DNA from: Burkholderiales bacterium
GTDB lineage: Bacteria; Pseudomonadota; Gammaproteobacteria; Burkholderiales; Burkholderiaceae_C
DNA length: 64,000 nucleotides
Assembly: GCA_019509985.1 (NCBI GenBank)
Contig: JAEKLF010000057.1
Span: 1-64,000 of the forward strand
Direction of reading: 5' to 3'
Shown: piece after piece, positions 42,639-52,287 of the stretch
Layout of the letters: each line of letters starts with the position of its first letter
How positions within the stretch are numbered: the first letter of the stretch is position 1
Translations under genes and position numbers: made by a program
The notes under the pieces: model-generated
Seen by the model: the letters and a program-made list of their open reading frames with translations, nothing else
Database searches by the model: none
What the model was told of the DNA's origin: nothing

Positions 42639-43655
42639 CTAGGGCTGCGCGCCGGCGCGGAAGAAGGCGCCCACGCCGGTCAACATCTCCTCGGTGACCT
42701 GGCTCCAGTAATGGAAGCTGTGGCCGCCCGGGTCTTCGCGATAGTCGGGCCGCCTGGGCAAGGCCGCGACCAGCGCGCGGTTGCCGGGCAGCAGATCGTC
42801 CTCGGTGCCACAACGCAGCACCAATTCGACCGGCAGCCCGCCCGCGCGCTTCACGTCGGCGATGAGCTCGTCCGGATACCAGCCGGCCAGCGCATGGGCA
42901 TGGCCCCAGCGCTGCGGCGCCGCCAGCGGCAGCTTCACCGCGCCATAGCCGCCCAGGGACATGCCGGCGATGGCCGACTGCGCACGCGTCGGCGCCAGGC
43001 CGTAGCGCGCCTGGAGCCAGGCCGGCAGCTCGTCGACGATGAAGCGCTCGGCCGGGCCGTCGTAGCGACGGCCGTTGCTGCTCGGCATGACGATGACGAA
43101 GGGTCGCACGCGTCCGGAGGCGATGAGGCGGTCGGCATAACGCTCGACATGGCCGGTGCGGAACCACTGGTCCGCGTCCATGCCGCCACCGTGCAGCAGC
43201 CACAGCACCGGCAACGCCTGGCCACGTTCGAAGCCGGCCGGCAGGTAGACATTGACCTTGACGGCCTGGCCGAAGGCGGCCGACGGCACCTGCTGCGTCT
43301 CGACGCGGCCAGCGCCGGTCGCCGGCGGCGACCAGGGGCCCTCGCCGACGAAGACGAAGGAGTGCTGGCCGCCCTGGCCGTCGGCGTCGTGGTCGGGCGT
43401 CGCCGGGTCGTGCTGCCAGCGGCCGTCGACAACGAACTTGTAGAGCCACTGGCCGGGCGCCAGGTCCAGCCGCAGCCGCCAGATGCCGTCGGCGCCACGC
43501 GCCATCGCCCGCTTGTGCGCGTCCCAGCCCGTCATCTCGCCGGCCAGGAAGACCTGGCGCGCCTGCGGCGCCGCCAGCGCGAACGTGACGGGGTCGGCCC
43601 GGGCCGCCGCGGCGAACAGCAGCGCGGCGAGACAGCACAGCAGCTTGGGTTTCAT
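42639..43655 (-). CDS. exported esterase with glycogen-binding-like (CBM48) N-terminal domain
   Basis: 338-residue protein: Sec signal ending AAAARA; an early-set/CBM48-like domain (VFLAGEMTGWDAHKRAM, GQWLYKFVVDGRWQHDP, residues about 25-105); then an esterase-D-type alpha/beta hydrolase with LLHGGGMDAD, nucleophile in GMSLGGYGA and His in GGHSFHYW. Related proteins are feruloyl or siderophore esterases and other periplasmic carbohydrate esterases. The substrate is not determinable. It is convergent with the cyclase pair and probably has its own promoter. Confidence 0.85.
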   Translation of the reverse strand: MKPKLLCCLAALLFAAAARADPVTFALAAPQARQVFLAGEMTGWDAHKRAMARGADGIWRLRLDLAPGQWLYKFVVDGRWQHDPATPDHDADGQGGQHSFVFVGEGPWSPPATGAGRVETQQVPSAAFGQAVKVNVYLPAGFERGQALPVLWLLHGGGMDADQWFRTGHVERYADRLIASGRVRPFVIVMPSSNGRRYDGPAERFIVDELPAWLQARYGLAPTRAQSAIAGMSLGGYGAVKLPLAAPQRWGHAHALAGWYPDELIADVKRAGGLPVELVLRCGTEDDLLPGNRALVAALPRRPDYREDPGGHSFHYWSQVTEEMLTGVGAFFRAGAQP

Positions 43656-43747
43656 CGGGCTTGCAGCGAGGTGAATCGGCCCGCGAGATTGCCACAGCGC
43701 AGCCCGCCTGCGTTCACACTTCGTGCCACTCCGGAAACCTCACCGCC

Positions 43748-44356
43748 ATGGACCTCGACCCCAAAGACCTCATCGACCAAGCCGCCGAAGCCGCCCCGGC
43801 CCGCGAGTCCAGCGCGATGCGGCTGAACGCCGCCGTCGCCATCACGGTCGCCGTGCTCGCCACCTTCATGGGCATCTGCAAGGTCAAGGACGACAACATC
43901 GTGCAGGCCATGCAGCAGGCCCAGGCCGACAAGCTCGACCACTGGGCCTACTACCAGTCGCGTACCGTGCGCGTCGACGTGGCCGAGTCCACCGCCACGC
44001 AATTGGAGCTGGCCAAGGCCGGTGCGCCGGCCGCCCAAGGCCCGGCCTATGACCAGGCCATTGCCGGCTACCGCGCCAAGGCGGCGGACCAGGCCAGGAA
44101 GCGCGACGACCTCAAGACCCAGGCCGAGACCGACCAGAAAACCTACGACTCGCTGAACTACCGCGACGACCAGTTCGATCTGTCCGACGCACTGCTCGCC
44201 ATCGCCATCGCACTGCTCGCGGTCACGGCGCTGACCCGGCTGTGGCCGCTGTTCTTCGTCGCCCTGGTGCCGACCTTCTTCGGCGTGCTGATGGGCGTCG
44301 CCGGCCTGGCGGCGCTGCCCATCCATCCGGATGGGCTGGTCAAGCTGTTGTCGTAG
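43748..44356 (+). CDS. DUF4337 membrane protein
   Basis: 202-residue membrane protein of the DUF4337 type. After a short acidic N-terminus there is one helix (about residues 24-41), a periplasmic or cytoplasmic coiled-coil-prone segment (DDNIVQAMQQAQADKLDHWAYYQS, shortened: NIVQAMQQAQADK, and AADQARKRDDLKTQAETDQ), and two C-terminal helices. Function is unknown. The ATG at 43748 is preceded by no strong ribosome site. It stands alone between an esterase and a LysR gene. Confidence 0.82.
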   Translation: MDLDPKDLIDQAAEAAPARESSAMRLNAAVAITVAVLATFMGICKVKDDNIVQAMQQAQADKLDHWAYYQSRTVRVDVAESTATQLELAKAGAPAAQGPAYDQAIAGYRAKAADQARKRDDLKTQAETDQKTYDSLNYRDDQFDLSDALLAIAIALLAVTALTRLWPLFFVALVPTFFGVLMGVAGLAALPIHPDGLVKLLS

Positions 44357-44408
44357 CCGGCCGCCCTCAAGGGATCACGCGAGCATGCGCGTACGCCGCG
44401 CTGGACGT

Positions 44409-45296
44409 TCACACCACAGTTCGAGCGAACTCGACGAAAGCCCTGACTTTGGCGGGCTGGCGTCGACTGTTTGACACGACGGCATGGACCGGCTGCCGCG
44501 GGCTCTCCCATTCCGGCAGCACGCGGCGCAACACGCCCGACTGCAGCGCCGGCCGGACCGCCAGCTCGTAGGGCCGCGCGAGCCCACAGCCGTTGATCGC
44601 GGCGTCGATGGCTCCCGCGCCATCGCGCACGGCCAGGCGAATGGACGGCGAGGCCACGCACCGCTGCGTGCCGCGCTGCATTTCCCACCGCGTGGCGGAC
44701 ATTTCATCGGGCATCGTGTAGACGATGGCGTCGTGCGCGGCCAACGCGTCCGGATCTGCCGGCGCGCCGCGTCGTGCCAGATAGGCGGGCGACGCACAAA
44801 TGACGAATTGAGCCCATCCCAGGTGGGTCGCGACGAGGCTGGAATCAGGCAGCTCACCGATGCAGAGCACGACGTCCAGGCCGCGATCGAGCAGCGCACC
44901 CGCGTCGTTGGAAGACATCATGTCCAACCGCAGGTCGGGATGCCGCGCAAGAAACCCGTCCAGGCGCGGCAGCAATGCGAAACGCATCGCGGGGTGCACG
45001 CCGAAGCGCAAGGTGCCGTGCGTGCGCACCAGGCCGCGCCGCGCGGCCAACTCGCTGTCCTCGAGCTGCTGCAGCATGTCGTGGCAACAGGCGTGATACG
45101 CCTTGCCGTCGTCGGTGAGTGACAACTTGCGCGTGGATCGGGAGAACAGGGTGAAGCCGATCTCGTCTTCGAGCGAAGTGAGCGCCTTGCTGAGCGCCGA
45201 GGGGCCGACATCGATCTCGCGGGCGGCGGCGGCGAAGCTGCCGGCCTCCACGGTGCGCACGAAGTAAGTGATGGCCTTCAATTTGTCGATGCCCAT
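44409..45296 (-). CDS. LysR family transcriptional regulator
   Basis: 295-residue LysR protein: HTH in the N-terminal 60 residues (GSFAAAAREIDVGPSALSKALTSLE, shortened: AAAAREIDVGPSALSKAL) and a type 2 periplasmic-binding-like effector domain. It is divergent from the NTF2-like gene at 45420 that precedes a Bug solute-binding protein, so it may control both (inference). The 123-base gap is the probable control region. The length is canonical. Confidence 0.92.
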   Translation of the reverse strand: MGIDKLKAITYFVRTVEAGSFAAAAREIDVGPSALSKALTSLEDEIGFTLFSRSTRKLSLTDDGKAYHACCHDMLQQLEDSELAARRGLVRTHGTLRFGVHPAMRFALLPRLDGFLARHPDLRLDMMSSNDAGALLDRGLDVVLCIGELPDSSLVATHLGWAQFVICASPAYLARRGAPADPDALAAHDAIVYTMPDEMSATRWEMQRGTQRCVASPSIRLAVRDGAGAIDAAINGCGLARPYELAVRPALQSGVLRRVLPEWESPRQPVHAVVSNSRRQPAKVRAFVEFARTVV

Positions 45297-45419
45297 GTCG
45301 CCTCCCAGGCATCAACTGCCGGATTGCCGAAAGTTTGGCACGGGTGACATGCCGTGGCACCGCTGTGCGGGCCGGTCGTTTGGCCTCACGATCCGTCGCA
45401 CGACCCCGAGCCTCCTGCC

Positions 45420-45869
45420 ATGCCAGCATTGCCCTCCACCCTCGACCCCGCCAACGTCCAGAGACTGCAGGAGCTGGCCATGCGCTGGCAGCGTGCCTGG
45501 AACCATCACGACATGGACGAGATCGCCGCATGGGTTGCGCCGGACGTGGACTTCGTGACCGTGACGGGCCTGTGGCTGCGCGGTCGCGCCGAGTTCCTGG
45601 AGCAACACAGGAGGCTGCATCGCACGCAGATGCGCGACAGCTCTTGGACGACATTGGCGAGCACGGCCCGCCTGGCGTGCGAGGGGCTGGCACTGCAGCA
45701 CGTCGAATGGTGCATCGAAGGTGACCGAGACCCGGACGAGACGCCACGCGCGCCACGGCGCGGCGTCTTCACCTGGGTCGTCTCGCTGCACGACCCGCTG
45801 TCGATTCTTGCGGCGCACAACACGAACCTCGCCGCCCATGTGAGGCACCGGCTGGTATCGAGCAACTGA
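45420..45869 (+). CDS. NTF2-like (SnoaL/DUF4440) protein
   Basis: 149-residue cystatin-like fold protein. The typical first helix is AMRWQRAWNHHDMDEIAAWV, and DFVTVTGLWLRGRAEFLEQH is the first strand block. It probably binds or converts a small organic molecule; no activity can be assigned. ATG 45420 (MPALPSTLD) is preferred to an upstream in-frame start. It lies 15 bases before the Bug-type gene on the same strand, suggesting linked roles. This stretch has somewhat lower GC than its flanks by eye. Confidence 0.72.
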   Translation: MPALPSTLDPANVQRLQELAMRWQRAWNHHDMDEIAAWVAPDVDFVTVTGLWLRGRAEFLEQHRRLHRTQMRDSSWTTLASTARLACEGLALQHVEWCIEGDRDPDETPRAPRRGVFTWVVSLHDPLSILAAHNTNLAAHVRHRLVSSN

Positions 45870-45884
45870 CCGTCAAGGCGACGC

Positions 45885-46859
45885 ATGATTCGGAAACTGG
45901 CTACACCCCTGCTGCTGGCCTTGTGCCTGCTGCCTTCCATCGGCGCCCGAGGCCAAGGTTTTCCTGACAGGCCCGTCCGTCTCATCGTGGGTGCCGGTGC
46001 GGGCAGCTTCCCCGATCAGGTCGCCCGCCGGCTTGCCGAGGGGCTGTCGGCGCAATGGAAGCAGCCGATCATCATTGACAACCGACCCGGCGCCGGCGGC
46101 ATCGCGGCGATGGGCCAGTTCGCCAAGGAGCCGGCCGACGGCTACACGCTGGCGCTCGCCACGATGTCGCAGCTGGTCTTCAACCGCTTTCTGTTCCAGA
46201 GCCTGCCTTACGACCCCGTGCGGGATGTCCACCCCGTGGGCACCATCATGCGCGGCTCGATGATGATCGTCGCGCATCCCGGGTTCGCCGCACGGTCGAT
46301 CAGCGATCTCGTCTCGATGGCCCGGCGCAAACCGGGCGACATCGATTTCGCAGTCCCTGCGAACGGGAGTCCGCCGCACGTCGTGCTTGGCATGTTCATG
46401 GCGGTCACGCACACGTCCTACTCGGTTGTCCCTTACAAGACCGGGGCCGATGCGGTGGTGCAGGTGGCGTCAGGGCAGGTGCCCCTGTTCATCGACGCCG
46501 TGCCGGTCGTGGCCGGGCTGGTGCAGAGCGGCAGACTGCGGGCGTTGGCTGTCACCGGAAAGGAACGGGCGGCACCGTTTCCTGATGTGCCGACGGTGGC
46601 CGAGCAGGGCTATCCGGGCTTCAACGGCGAAGCCTGGATGGGCCTGGTCGCGCGGCCCGGAACACCCAAGGACGTGCTCAAGCGCCTGAGTGACGGGTTG
46701 GTGAGCGCGCTGGGCTCCGACGCGCTGCGCCGCTTCCTCGAGACCTCCGGCGCGCATCCGGAAACCACCACACCCGAGGAGTTTGCGGCGCTCATCCGAA
46801 CGGACTCCGAGCATTGGGGGCGGGTCATACGCGACATGCATTTGACGCTCGACCCCTGA
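45885..46859 (+). CDS. Bug/TctC family tripartite tricarboxylate-type solute-binding protein
   Basis: 324-residue periplasmic binding protein of the Bug family, expanded in Burkholderiales. Signal peptide ends GARGQG. The hallmark segments are FPDRPVRLIVGAGAGSFPDQVAR, IIIDNRPGAGGIAAM and PYKTGADAVVQVASGQV (each around the carboxylate-binding site). No TctA/TctB membrane partners are near, which is common for this family. The ligand is likely a carboxylate or aromatic acid, unknown. It converges with the lipoxygenase gene. Confidence 0.92.
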   Translation: MIRKLATPLLLALCLLPSIGARGQGFPDRPVRLIVGAGAGSFPDQVARRLAEGLSAQWKQPIIIDNRPGAGGIAAMGQFAKEPADGYTLALATMSQLVFNRFLFQSLPYDPVRDVHPVGTIMRGSMMIVAHPGFAARSISDLVSMARRKPGDIDFAVPANGSPPHVVLGMFMAVTHTSYSVVPYKTGADAVVQVASGQVPLFIDAVPVVAGLVQSGRLRALAVTGKERAAPFPDVPTVAEQGYPGFNGEAWMGLVARPGTPKDVLKRLSDGLVSALGSDALRRFLETSGAHPETTTPEEFAALIRTDSEHWGRVIRDMHLTLDP

Positions 46860-46916
46860 GGTACTTTGGCGCTGGGACTCTCGAGCAGCGTCCCTTGGGC
46901 AGGCCAGTTCGACCCG

Positions 46917-48917
46917 CTAAATGTTGGTGCTCGACGGGATACGGCTCGGCAGCAGGTATTCATACGGCCGCGCACGCGCCAGGTTGCGCTGCCGGATGCT
47001 GCTCTCAACGCCGGCCAGCGAGCCACGAAAGCGATCCAGCGGGCCGCCCGGGCTCGTGATCGCCGGGTCGAGCAGGACCGGCAGGTAGGGGAAGGCGTTG
47101 TCGCGGTAGTCGCCCAGCATGCGGTAGTAAACGCCGCCAAGGATGTGGAACAGCAGGATCTGCTCCTGCGCCGCCAGCCGCGACGGCAGCATCTGCGACC
47201 AGCTCGCCTCGGTTTGCCCGGCCGCTCCGACGGGTGCCGGCGTGCCGCCCATGCCGGCGTAGAACGGGGCGTAGGTCATCAACGACGACTGCGGGAAGTT
47301 GACGGCCGCGTGCTGCGCGCTGGCATTGAAGATGATCGCCGTCACCACCATGACCAGCTGGCTGCGCGTCGTGATGGCCCTGAAGCCCTTGATCTTGCCG
47401 CTCACCGCCAGCTCGCTGGCCCAGGCCTTGAGCTCGTAGTCGCCGGTCACGTCGCCATCGTTCGCGTAATACACGGCGACGTACTCGCCCACCCATTGCT
47501 GGATCGCGTTCCAGACCAGCAGCGCGTCGTCGCGATAGGGGTAGTCGGGCAGCTGGCTGACGTCGTCCACGCCGCGTGCGCGCAGGTCGTTGGGCAGCAT
47601 GTTGTCGTAGAAGTCGTAGGCCAGCCGGTCGCGCCCGCATTCGCGCTGCAGCGTCTCGATGGGCGCGGCCAGGATGGCATCGCCCGTGGTGAGCGGGCCC
47701 ATGATGATCAGCGTGGCGGCCTCGTTGATGAACATCGCGCCTTCGAGGTGCGGGGCCAGCAGCCGGCTCAGCGGATGCTGGACCGCAAGCTGGCGCTGCG
47801 TCGCCATCGCGAAGGCCTCGGACATCAGGTGCGTGCGGCCCAGGTGCACGAACATCTCGTGGTAGTTGAAGTCGGCGACCTGCACGGCCGTCTTGGCCGA
47901 TTGCCAGGCCCAGTAGGCCTCTGCGTTGGCCATGTCGTCGACGCGCAGGACCATTGGGCTCAGCGACGAGTCCTGCCCGCACTGGATCGCGACCGGCACC
48001 AGTGAGCGGCCGCCCTTGGGACGCGCGAACAGCGCGATCGGCGCATAGCCGTAGTCCGTGCCCGTCAGCGGCTTGTTGACCGCGCCGGCCGGCGCCATGC
48101 CGCCCAGGCTCTCGTAGTCGAGCAGGTAGAGCCGGCCGCTGCCGGCGGCGTCGAGCAGGCTGTCGCTGCCGCCCATGGCCTGGCGGTATTGCGCGTCGCT
48201 GAGCGGGAACTTGGGCGGCAGTGCGGCCACCTTCCTGATCAGCATCGGGTTGGGTCCGCCCACGCGCATGTAGGAGAAGCTGTCGTTGTCGTGCAGCAGT
48301 TGCGCGATCGCGGGCTTCTCGATGGTCACGAACAGCGCGTCGTACTGCGCCACCGTCTTGGCCTGGCCGCCCTGCCCGGCTTGGGCCATCAGGTTGGCGT
48401 GGATCTGCTTGAGCTGGGTGGCGATGTCAGCCACGGTCGTCGTCAGGCTGGCAAGCAGCGTGAGCGCAGCCACGGGCAGTTTCAGCAGGCCGGCATTGGC
48501 GGCGGCCAGGCTGTCGAAGCTGGCCTGCGTGGCCGCGAGCCGGGTGCGCAGGCCGTCCAGCGTCTGCAGGCTGCTCGTCGCGACCGCACTGGGCGCGAGC
48601 GACGCGGCGAGATTGGTGACGGCCTCGACGGCGAGCGCCGAGGTCCTGAGCTGATGCTCCAGCGTGGGCAGCTCGGCCGGTGGCACGACGGCCGCCATCG
48701 GCACGCCGGCGAGGTTGAGGTGAGATTCGGTCCAGAGGTAGGTCGCCTGCTGCGCGACGAGCTGCAGCCGGCGTGTCGTGGCGCTGAGCAGGTCCGTTTT
48801 CTGCGGCAGGCTCGGCCTGGGCACGGGCACCGTCGCTGCGACCCGGGACGGCGCACCGGCCAGCAAACCCAGGCCACCCATCGAGGCGGACCACTTGACG
48901 ATGTCTCTGCGTTTCAT
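46917..48917 (-). CDS. bacterial lipoxygenase with Tat-like leader
   Basis: 666-residue non-haem iron dioxygenase that inserts O2 into polyunsaturated fatty acids. The core iron motif is complete: H353-x4-H358-x4-H363-x17-H381-x8-H390. The C-terminal ligands are H536 and N540 (AQHAAVNFPQ), and the chain ends exactly on an isoleucine (I666), the fifth ligand in this family. A401, eleven residues after H390, matches the Ala/Gly stereocontrol site of plant and animal enzymes; Ala predicts S products. The leader KRRDIVKWSASMGGLGLLAG resembles a Tat signal, suggesting export of the folded metalloenzyme. ATG 48917 follows GGAG. Bacterial lipoxygenases are sparse; neighbours give no pathway. Confidence 0.95.
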   Translation of the reverse strand: MKRRDIVKWSASMGGLGLLAGAPSRVAATVPVPRPSLPQKTDLLSATTRRLQLVAQQATYLWTESHLNLAGVPMAAVVPPAELPTLEHQLRTSALAVEAVTNLAASLAPSAVATSSLQTLDGLRTRLAATQASFDSLAAANAGLLKLPVAALTLLASLTTTVADIATQLKQIHANLMAQAGQGGQAKTVAQYDALFVTIEKPAIAQLLHDNDSFSYMRVGGPNPMLIRKVAALPPKFPLSDAQYRQAMGGSDSLLDAAGSGRLYLLDYESLGGMAPAGAVNKPLTGTDYGYAPIALFARPKGGRSLVPVAIQCGQDSSLSPMVLRVDDMANAEAYWAWQSAKTAVQVADFNYHEMFVHLGRTHLMSEAFAMATQRQLAVQHPLSRLLAPHLEGAMFINEAATLIIMGPLTTGDAILAAPIETLQRECGRDRLAYDFYDNMLPNDLRARGVDDVSQLPDYPYRDDALLVWNAIQQWVGEYVAVYYANDGDVTGDYELKAWASELAVSGKIKGFRAITTRSQLVMVVTAIIFNASAQHAAVNFPQSSLMTYAPFYAGMGGTPAPVGAAGQTEASWSQMLPSRLAAQEQILLFHILGGVYYRMLGDYRDNAFPYLPVLLDPAITSPGGPLDRFRGSLAGVESSIRQRNLARARPYEYLLPSRIPSSTNI

Positions 48918-49061
48918 TTTGATTTCTCCAGCGGCCCGGCAGGCCAAGCCTAGCCAGAAAGACCGCGACGCAGGCGCGAATTCTTGCAACCGCGCGTCAC
49001 CGCATGGGCAGTCATCCAGGGCGAGTGCAACTGCCCGGCAAGCCTCGTCGGCCGCCCAAGG

Positions 49062-51107
49062 TCACCACACCTTGCAGTGCTCGCCCGCCGGCTTCACGAG
49101 CTTGGCGCCGGGCTTGCAGGCAAAGGCCTTCTCGAACTCCGGCATGTTGACGACGACGCCGTTGATGCGCCACTTGGCGGGCGAATGCGGGTCGATCTTG
49201 GCGTGCACGCGCAGCACCTCGGGGCGGGCGTCGGCGCAGTCCCATTGCGCGAAGCCGACGAAGAAGCGCTGCTCGGGCGTCATGCCGTCGCGGTTCTCCA
49301 GCGTCTTGCCGGTCATGTGCACCTTCCAGGCCTCCCAGGCCAGGATGAGGCCACCGAGGTCGGCCAGGTCCTCGCCCAGCGTCAGCTTGGAGTTGATCTT
49401 GATGTCGTCGACGACGGTGTAGGTCGCGTACTGGTCGGCCACGCAGGCGGCGCGGTGCTCGAACTCCTTGCCGTCCTTCTTCGTCCACCAGTTCTTCAGG
49501 TTGCCCTGGGCGTCGAACTGGCGGCCTTCGTCGTCGAAGCCGTGGGTCAGCTCGTGGCCGATGGTGCCGCCGGTGTTGCCGTAGTTGGGCGCCTCGTCCA
49601 GGCGCGCGTCGTACAGCGGCGCCTGCAGCACGCCGGAGGGGAAGTTGATGTCGTTCATCTGCGCGTCGTAGTAGGCGTTGACCGTCTGCGGCGTCATGCC
49701 CCACTCGCCGCGGTCCAGCGGCTGGCCGATCTTGGCCAGGCGGCGCTTGGCTTCAAACGCATTGCCGCGCACCACGTTGCCGAGGAAGTCGCCACGCTGC
49801 ACGGCCAGGCCCGAATAGTCGCGCCAGCGCTCGGGGTAGCCGACCTTGTTGACGATGGCCTTGAGCTTGCCCTGCGCGCGCGCCTTGGTCTCGGCGCTCA
49901 TCCACGTCAGGCCGTCGATGCTGCGCGCCATCGCCGCTTCGATCTCGTCGGTCATCTGCACGGTCGCCGCCTTCAGGTCGGGCGTGAAGTTGCGCGCGAC
50001 GAACTCCTGGCCCAGCGCCTCGCCGAGCTGCACGTCGACGAGCTGCACGCAGCGCTTCCAGCGGGCCTTCAACTGCGGCTGGCCGGTCAGCGTCTGGCCG
50101 TAGAAGTCGAAGTTGGCCTGCACGAAGCCGTTGTCCAGCGCGGGGCTGAGGCTGCTGGCCAGCTGCCAGCGCAGATAGGTCTGCACATCGGCCACGCTCA
50201 TGGCCTTGAGGCGCGCACCCAGCGCCTTGAAGAAGGCCGGCTCGGTGACGTTGTAGCGCGCCTGCCAGGGGGCCAGCCCCAGGCCGGCCTGGAAGCCCGC
50301 CCAGTCGAAGCCGGGCGTGAGCGCCTGCAGGCCGCGCGCGTTGACGACGTGGAAGGTCTTGTAGGGGTCACGCTTGTCGACCTTGCTCAGCGAGGCCTTG
50401 GCCAGCACGGTCTCGGTCGCCAGCACGCTGCGCGCCGCGGCCTTGGCGGCCGCGGGCGCGTCGCCCAACAGCTCGAAGAGGCGCGCCACATGGGCCTCGT
50501 AGGCCGTGCGGATCTTGGCCGTCTTGTCGTCGTGCTTGAGGTAGTAGTCGCGGTCCGGCAGGCCCAGCCCGCCGGCGGAGGCGAAGGCGATCTGGCGCGT
50601 CGCGTCGGCAAAGTCCTGGCCCGAGCTGAAGCCGAAGAAGAGGCGGTCGTTGCCGGCCGCGAGCTGCAGCTCGGCCAGCAGGGCCGGCAGGTCCTTCTTG
50701 TCCTTCAGCGCGGCGATGTGGTCCAGCAGCGGCTGCAGGCCCTTGAGCCCGGCAACTTGCACGGCGCCCTCGTCCATGCAGGCGGCGAAGTAGTCGCCCA
50801 GCTTGGCCTGCGTGGCACTGCGCTCGGCCGCGGGGTCACCGAGCTTTTGCAACACGCCCCACAGGTAGCGCTGGTTCTCGTTCGCCATCTTGGCGTAGAC
50901 CGACCAGCGCGACTGGTCGGCCGGGATGGGGTTGGCCTGGCTCCAGGCACCGCAGGCGTACTTGTAGAGGTCCTCGCAGGGGTCGGCGCTGCGGTCCATG
51001 GCCGTCACGTCCAGACTCGGCGTGTAGGGCAGTGCGTCCAGCGGGACTTCGCCGGCAGCATGGGCCAGCGTCGCTGCGAGCAGGGCGGGAAGCAGCAGTC
51101 GTTTCAT
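49062..51107 (-). CDS. M13 family zinc metallopeptidase (neprilysin/PepO-like)
   Basis: 681-residue periplasmic or exported endopeptidase of family M13. Signal peptide MKRLLLPALLAATLAHA is followed by a Cys-containing segment (DPCEDLYKYACGAW). The zinc site is HELTHGFDDEG (near residue 516), with the third ligand in GEDLADLGG. NAYYD is the substrate-binding segment upstream, and the C-terminus CKVW is typical of the family. It processes oligopeptides. ATG 51107 gives an intact signal. It is divergent from the 2-hydroxyacid dehydrogenase gene. Confidence 0.95.
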   Translation of the reverse strand: MKRLLLPALLAATLAHAAGEVPLDALPYTPSLDVTAMDRSADPCEDLYKYACGAWSQANPIPADQSRWSVYAKMANENQRYLWGVLQKLGDPAAERSATQAKLGDYFAACMDEGAVQVAGLKGLQPLLDHIAALKDKKDLPALLAELQLAAGNDRLFFGFSSGQDFADATRQIAFASAGGLGLPDRDYYLKHDDKTAKIRTAYEAHVARLFELLGDAPAAAKAAARSVLATETVLAKASLSKVDKRDPYKTFHVVNARGLQALTPGFDWAGFQAGLGLAPWQARYNVTEPAFFKALGARLKAMSVADVQTYLRWQLASSLSPALDNGFVQANFDFYGQTLTGQPQLKARWKRCVQLVDVQLGEALGQEFVARNFTPDLKAATVQMTDEIEAAMARSIDGLTWMSAETKARAQGKLKAIVNKVGYPERWRDYSGLAVQRGDFLGNVVRGNAFEAKRRLAKIGQPLDRGEWGMTPQTVNAYYDAQMNDINFPSGVLQAPLYDARLDEAPNYGNTGGTIGHELTHGFDDEGRQFDAQGNLKNWWTKKDGKEFEHRAACVADQYATYTVVDDIKINSKLTLGEDLADLGGLILAWEAWKVHMTGKTLENRDGMTPEQRFFVGFAQWDCADARPEVLRVHAKIDPHSPAKWRINGVVVNMPEFEKAFACKPGAKLVKPAGEHCKVW

Positions 51108-51286
51108 GGCGGAGAGGCAGAAATTTGAAGTGCCGGGATTGTGGGCGCAGGCCGTGCCGCCGGCCATTCGGCATCCCCCCGTTCGGAGGCGCCGGGGTTA
51201 GCGATGGCCTTCTGCTTGGCGCCTGGCAGCAGCGCCTCGCGGCGTTCGGCCATGATGCGCACCTTCCGATTCGCCCCGACCTGCCC

Positions 51287-52219
51287 ATGAACACCCTGCT
51301 GCTTCTCGTCGCCATCGTCGATGAACACAAGGCCTTGCTGCTGGAACGCTTTCGCGTCATCGAAGCCACCACCCCTGCCGCACGCGCCGCGGCCATCGCG
51401 GCCCATGCCGACGAGATCGAGCTGGTGCTGACCAACGGCGCCACCGGCTTCACGGCCGCCGAGATCGCCGCGCTGCCGAACCTGAAGCTGCTGGCCGCCC
51501 AGGGCGCCGGCTACGAGAACCTCGACCTGGCGGCCGCCCGCGCGCGCGGCATCCTCGTCAGCAACGGCGCCGGCACCAACGACGACTGCGTGGCCGACCA
51601 CGCGATGACGCTGCTGCTCGCCAGCATCCGCGCGCTGCCACAGCAGGGCGCCGCGCTACGCGCCGGCGTCTGGCGCGACGCGCTGCCGCTGTATCCGCAC
51701 TTCGCGGGCCGGCGTCTGGGCGTGCTGGGCTTCGGCGCCATCGGCAGGAAGATCTCCCAGCGCGCCGCGGCCTTCGGCATGGCCATCGGCTATCACAACC
51801 GCCGCCCGCGCGAGGACGCCGGCGACGCGCGCTACTTCGACAGCGCCGTCGCGCTGGCCGGCTGGGCCGACGATCTCGTCGTCGCGACACCCGGCGGTGC
51901 GGCCACGCGGCACATCGTCAACGCCGACGTGCTGCAGGCCCTGGGCCGCGGCGGCCATGTCGTCAACATCGCGCGCGGCAGTTGCGTGGACACGGCGGCA
52001 CTGGCCGCCGCGCTGGCGGCCGGCCGGATCGGCGGCGCGGCATTGGACGTCTACGAAAGCGAACCTCGGCCACCCGAGGCCTTGCTGGGTTTCGACAACG
52101 TCATCCTGACGCCGCATGTCGCCGGCTGGTCGCCCCAGGCCATCCGCGCGACGGTGGAGAACTTCATCGCCAACGTGGACTGCTGGCAGCGCGGCGAGCC
52201 GCTGCGCACGCCGCTCTAG
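51287..52219 (+). CDS. D-isomer-specific 2-hydroxyacid dehydrogenase
   Basis: 310-residue NAD(P)-dependent dehydrogenase of the GHRA/GyaR/DdH family. The Rossmann motif is LGVLGFGAIGRKI, and the catalytic triad is Arg in NIARGSCVD, Glu in YESEPRPP and His in LTPHVAGWS. Members act on glyoxylate, hydroxypyruvate or other 2-oxoacids; the N-terminal half does not fix the substrate. ATG 51287 (MNTLLLLVAIVDEHKALL) is preferred to the longer frame. It is divergent from the M13 peptidase and 68 bases ahead of the patatin gene. Confidence 0.93.
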   Translation: MNTLLLLVAIVDEHKALLLERFRVIEATTPAARAAAIAAHADEIELVLTNGATGFTAAEIAALPNLKLLAAQGAGYENLDLAAARARGILVSNGAGTNDDCVADHAMTLLLASIRALPQQGAALRAGVWRDALPLYPHFAGRRLGVLGFGAIGRKISQRAAAFGMAIGYHNRRPREDAGDARYFDSAVALAGWADDLVVATPGGAATRHIVNADVLQALGRGGHVVNIARGSCVDTAALAAALAAGRIGGAALDVYESEPRPPEALLGFDNVILTPHVAGWSPQAIRATVENFIANVDCWQRGEPLRTPL

Positions 52220-52287
52220 ATAGCCCCGTGTCAACTTGAGGGTGTTTCCGGCTGCACCCCATACTGGCCCGCCGCGAAGGAGCCCGG

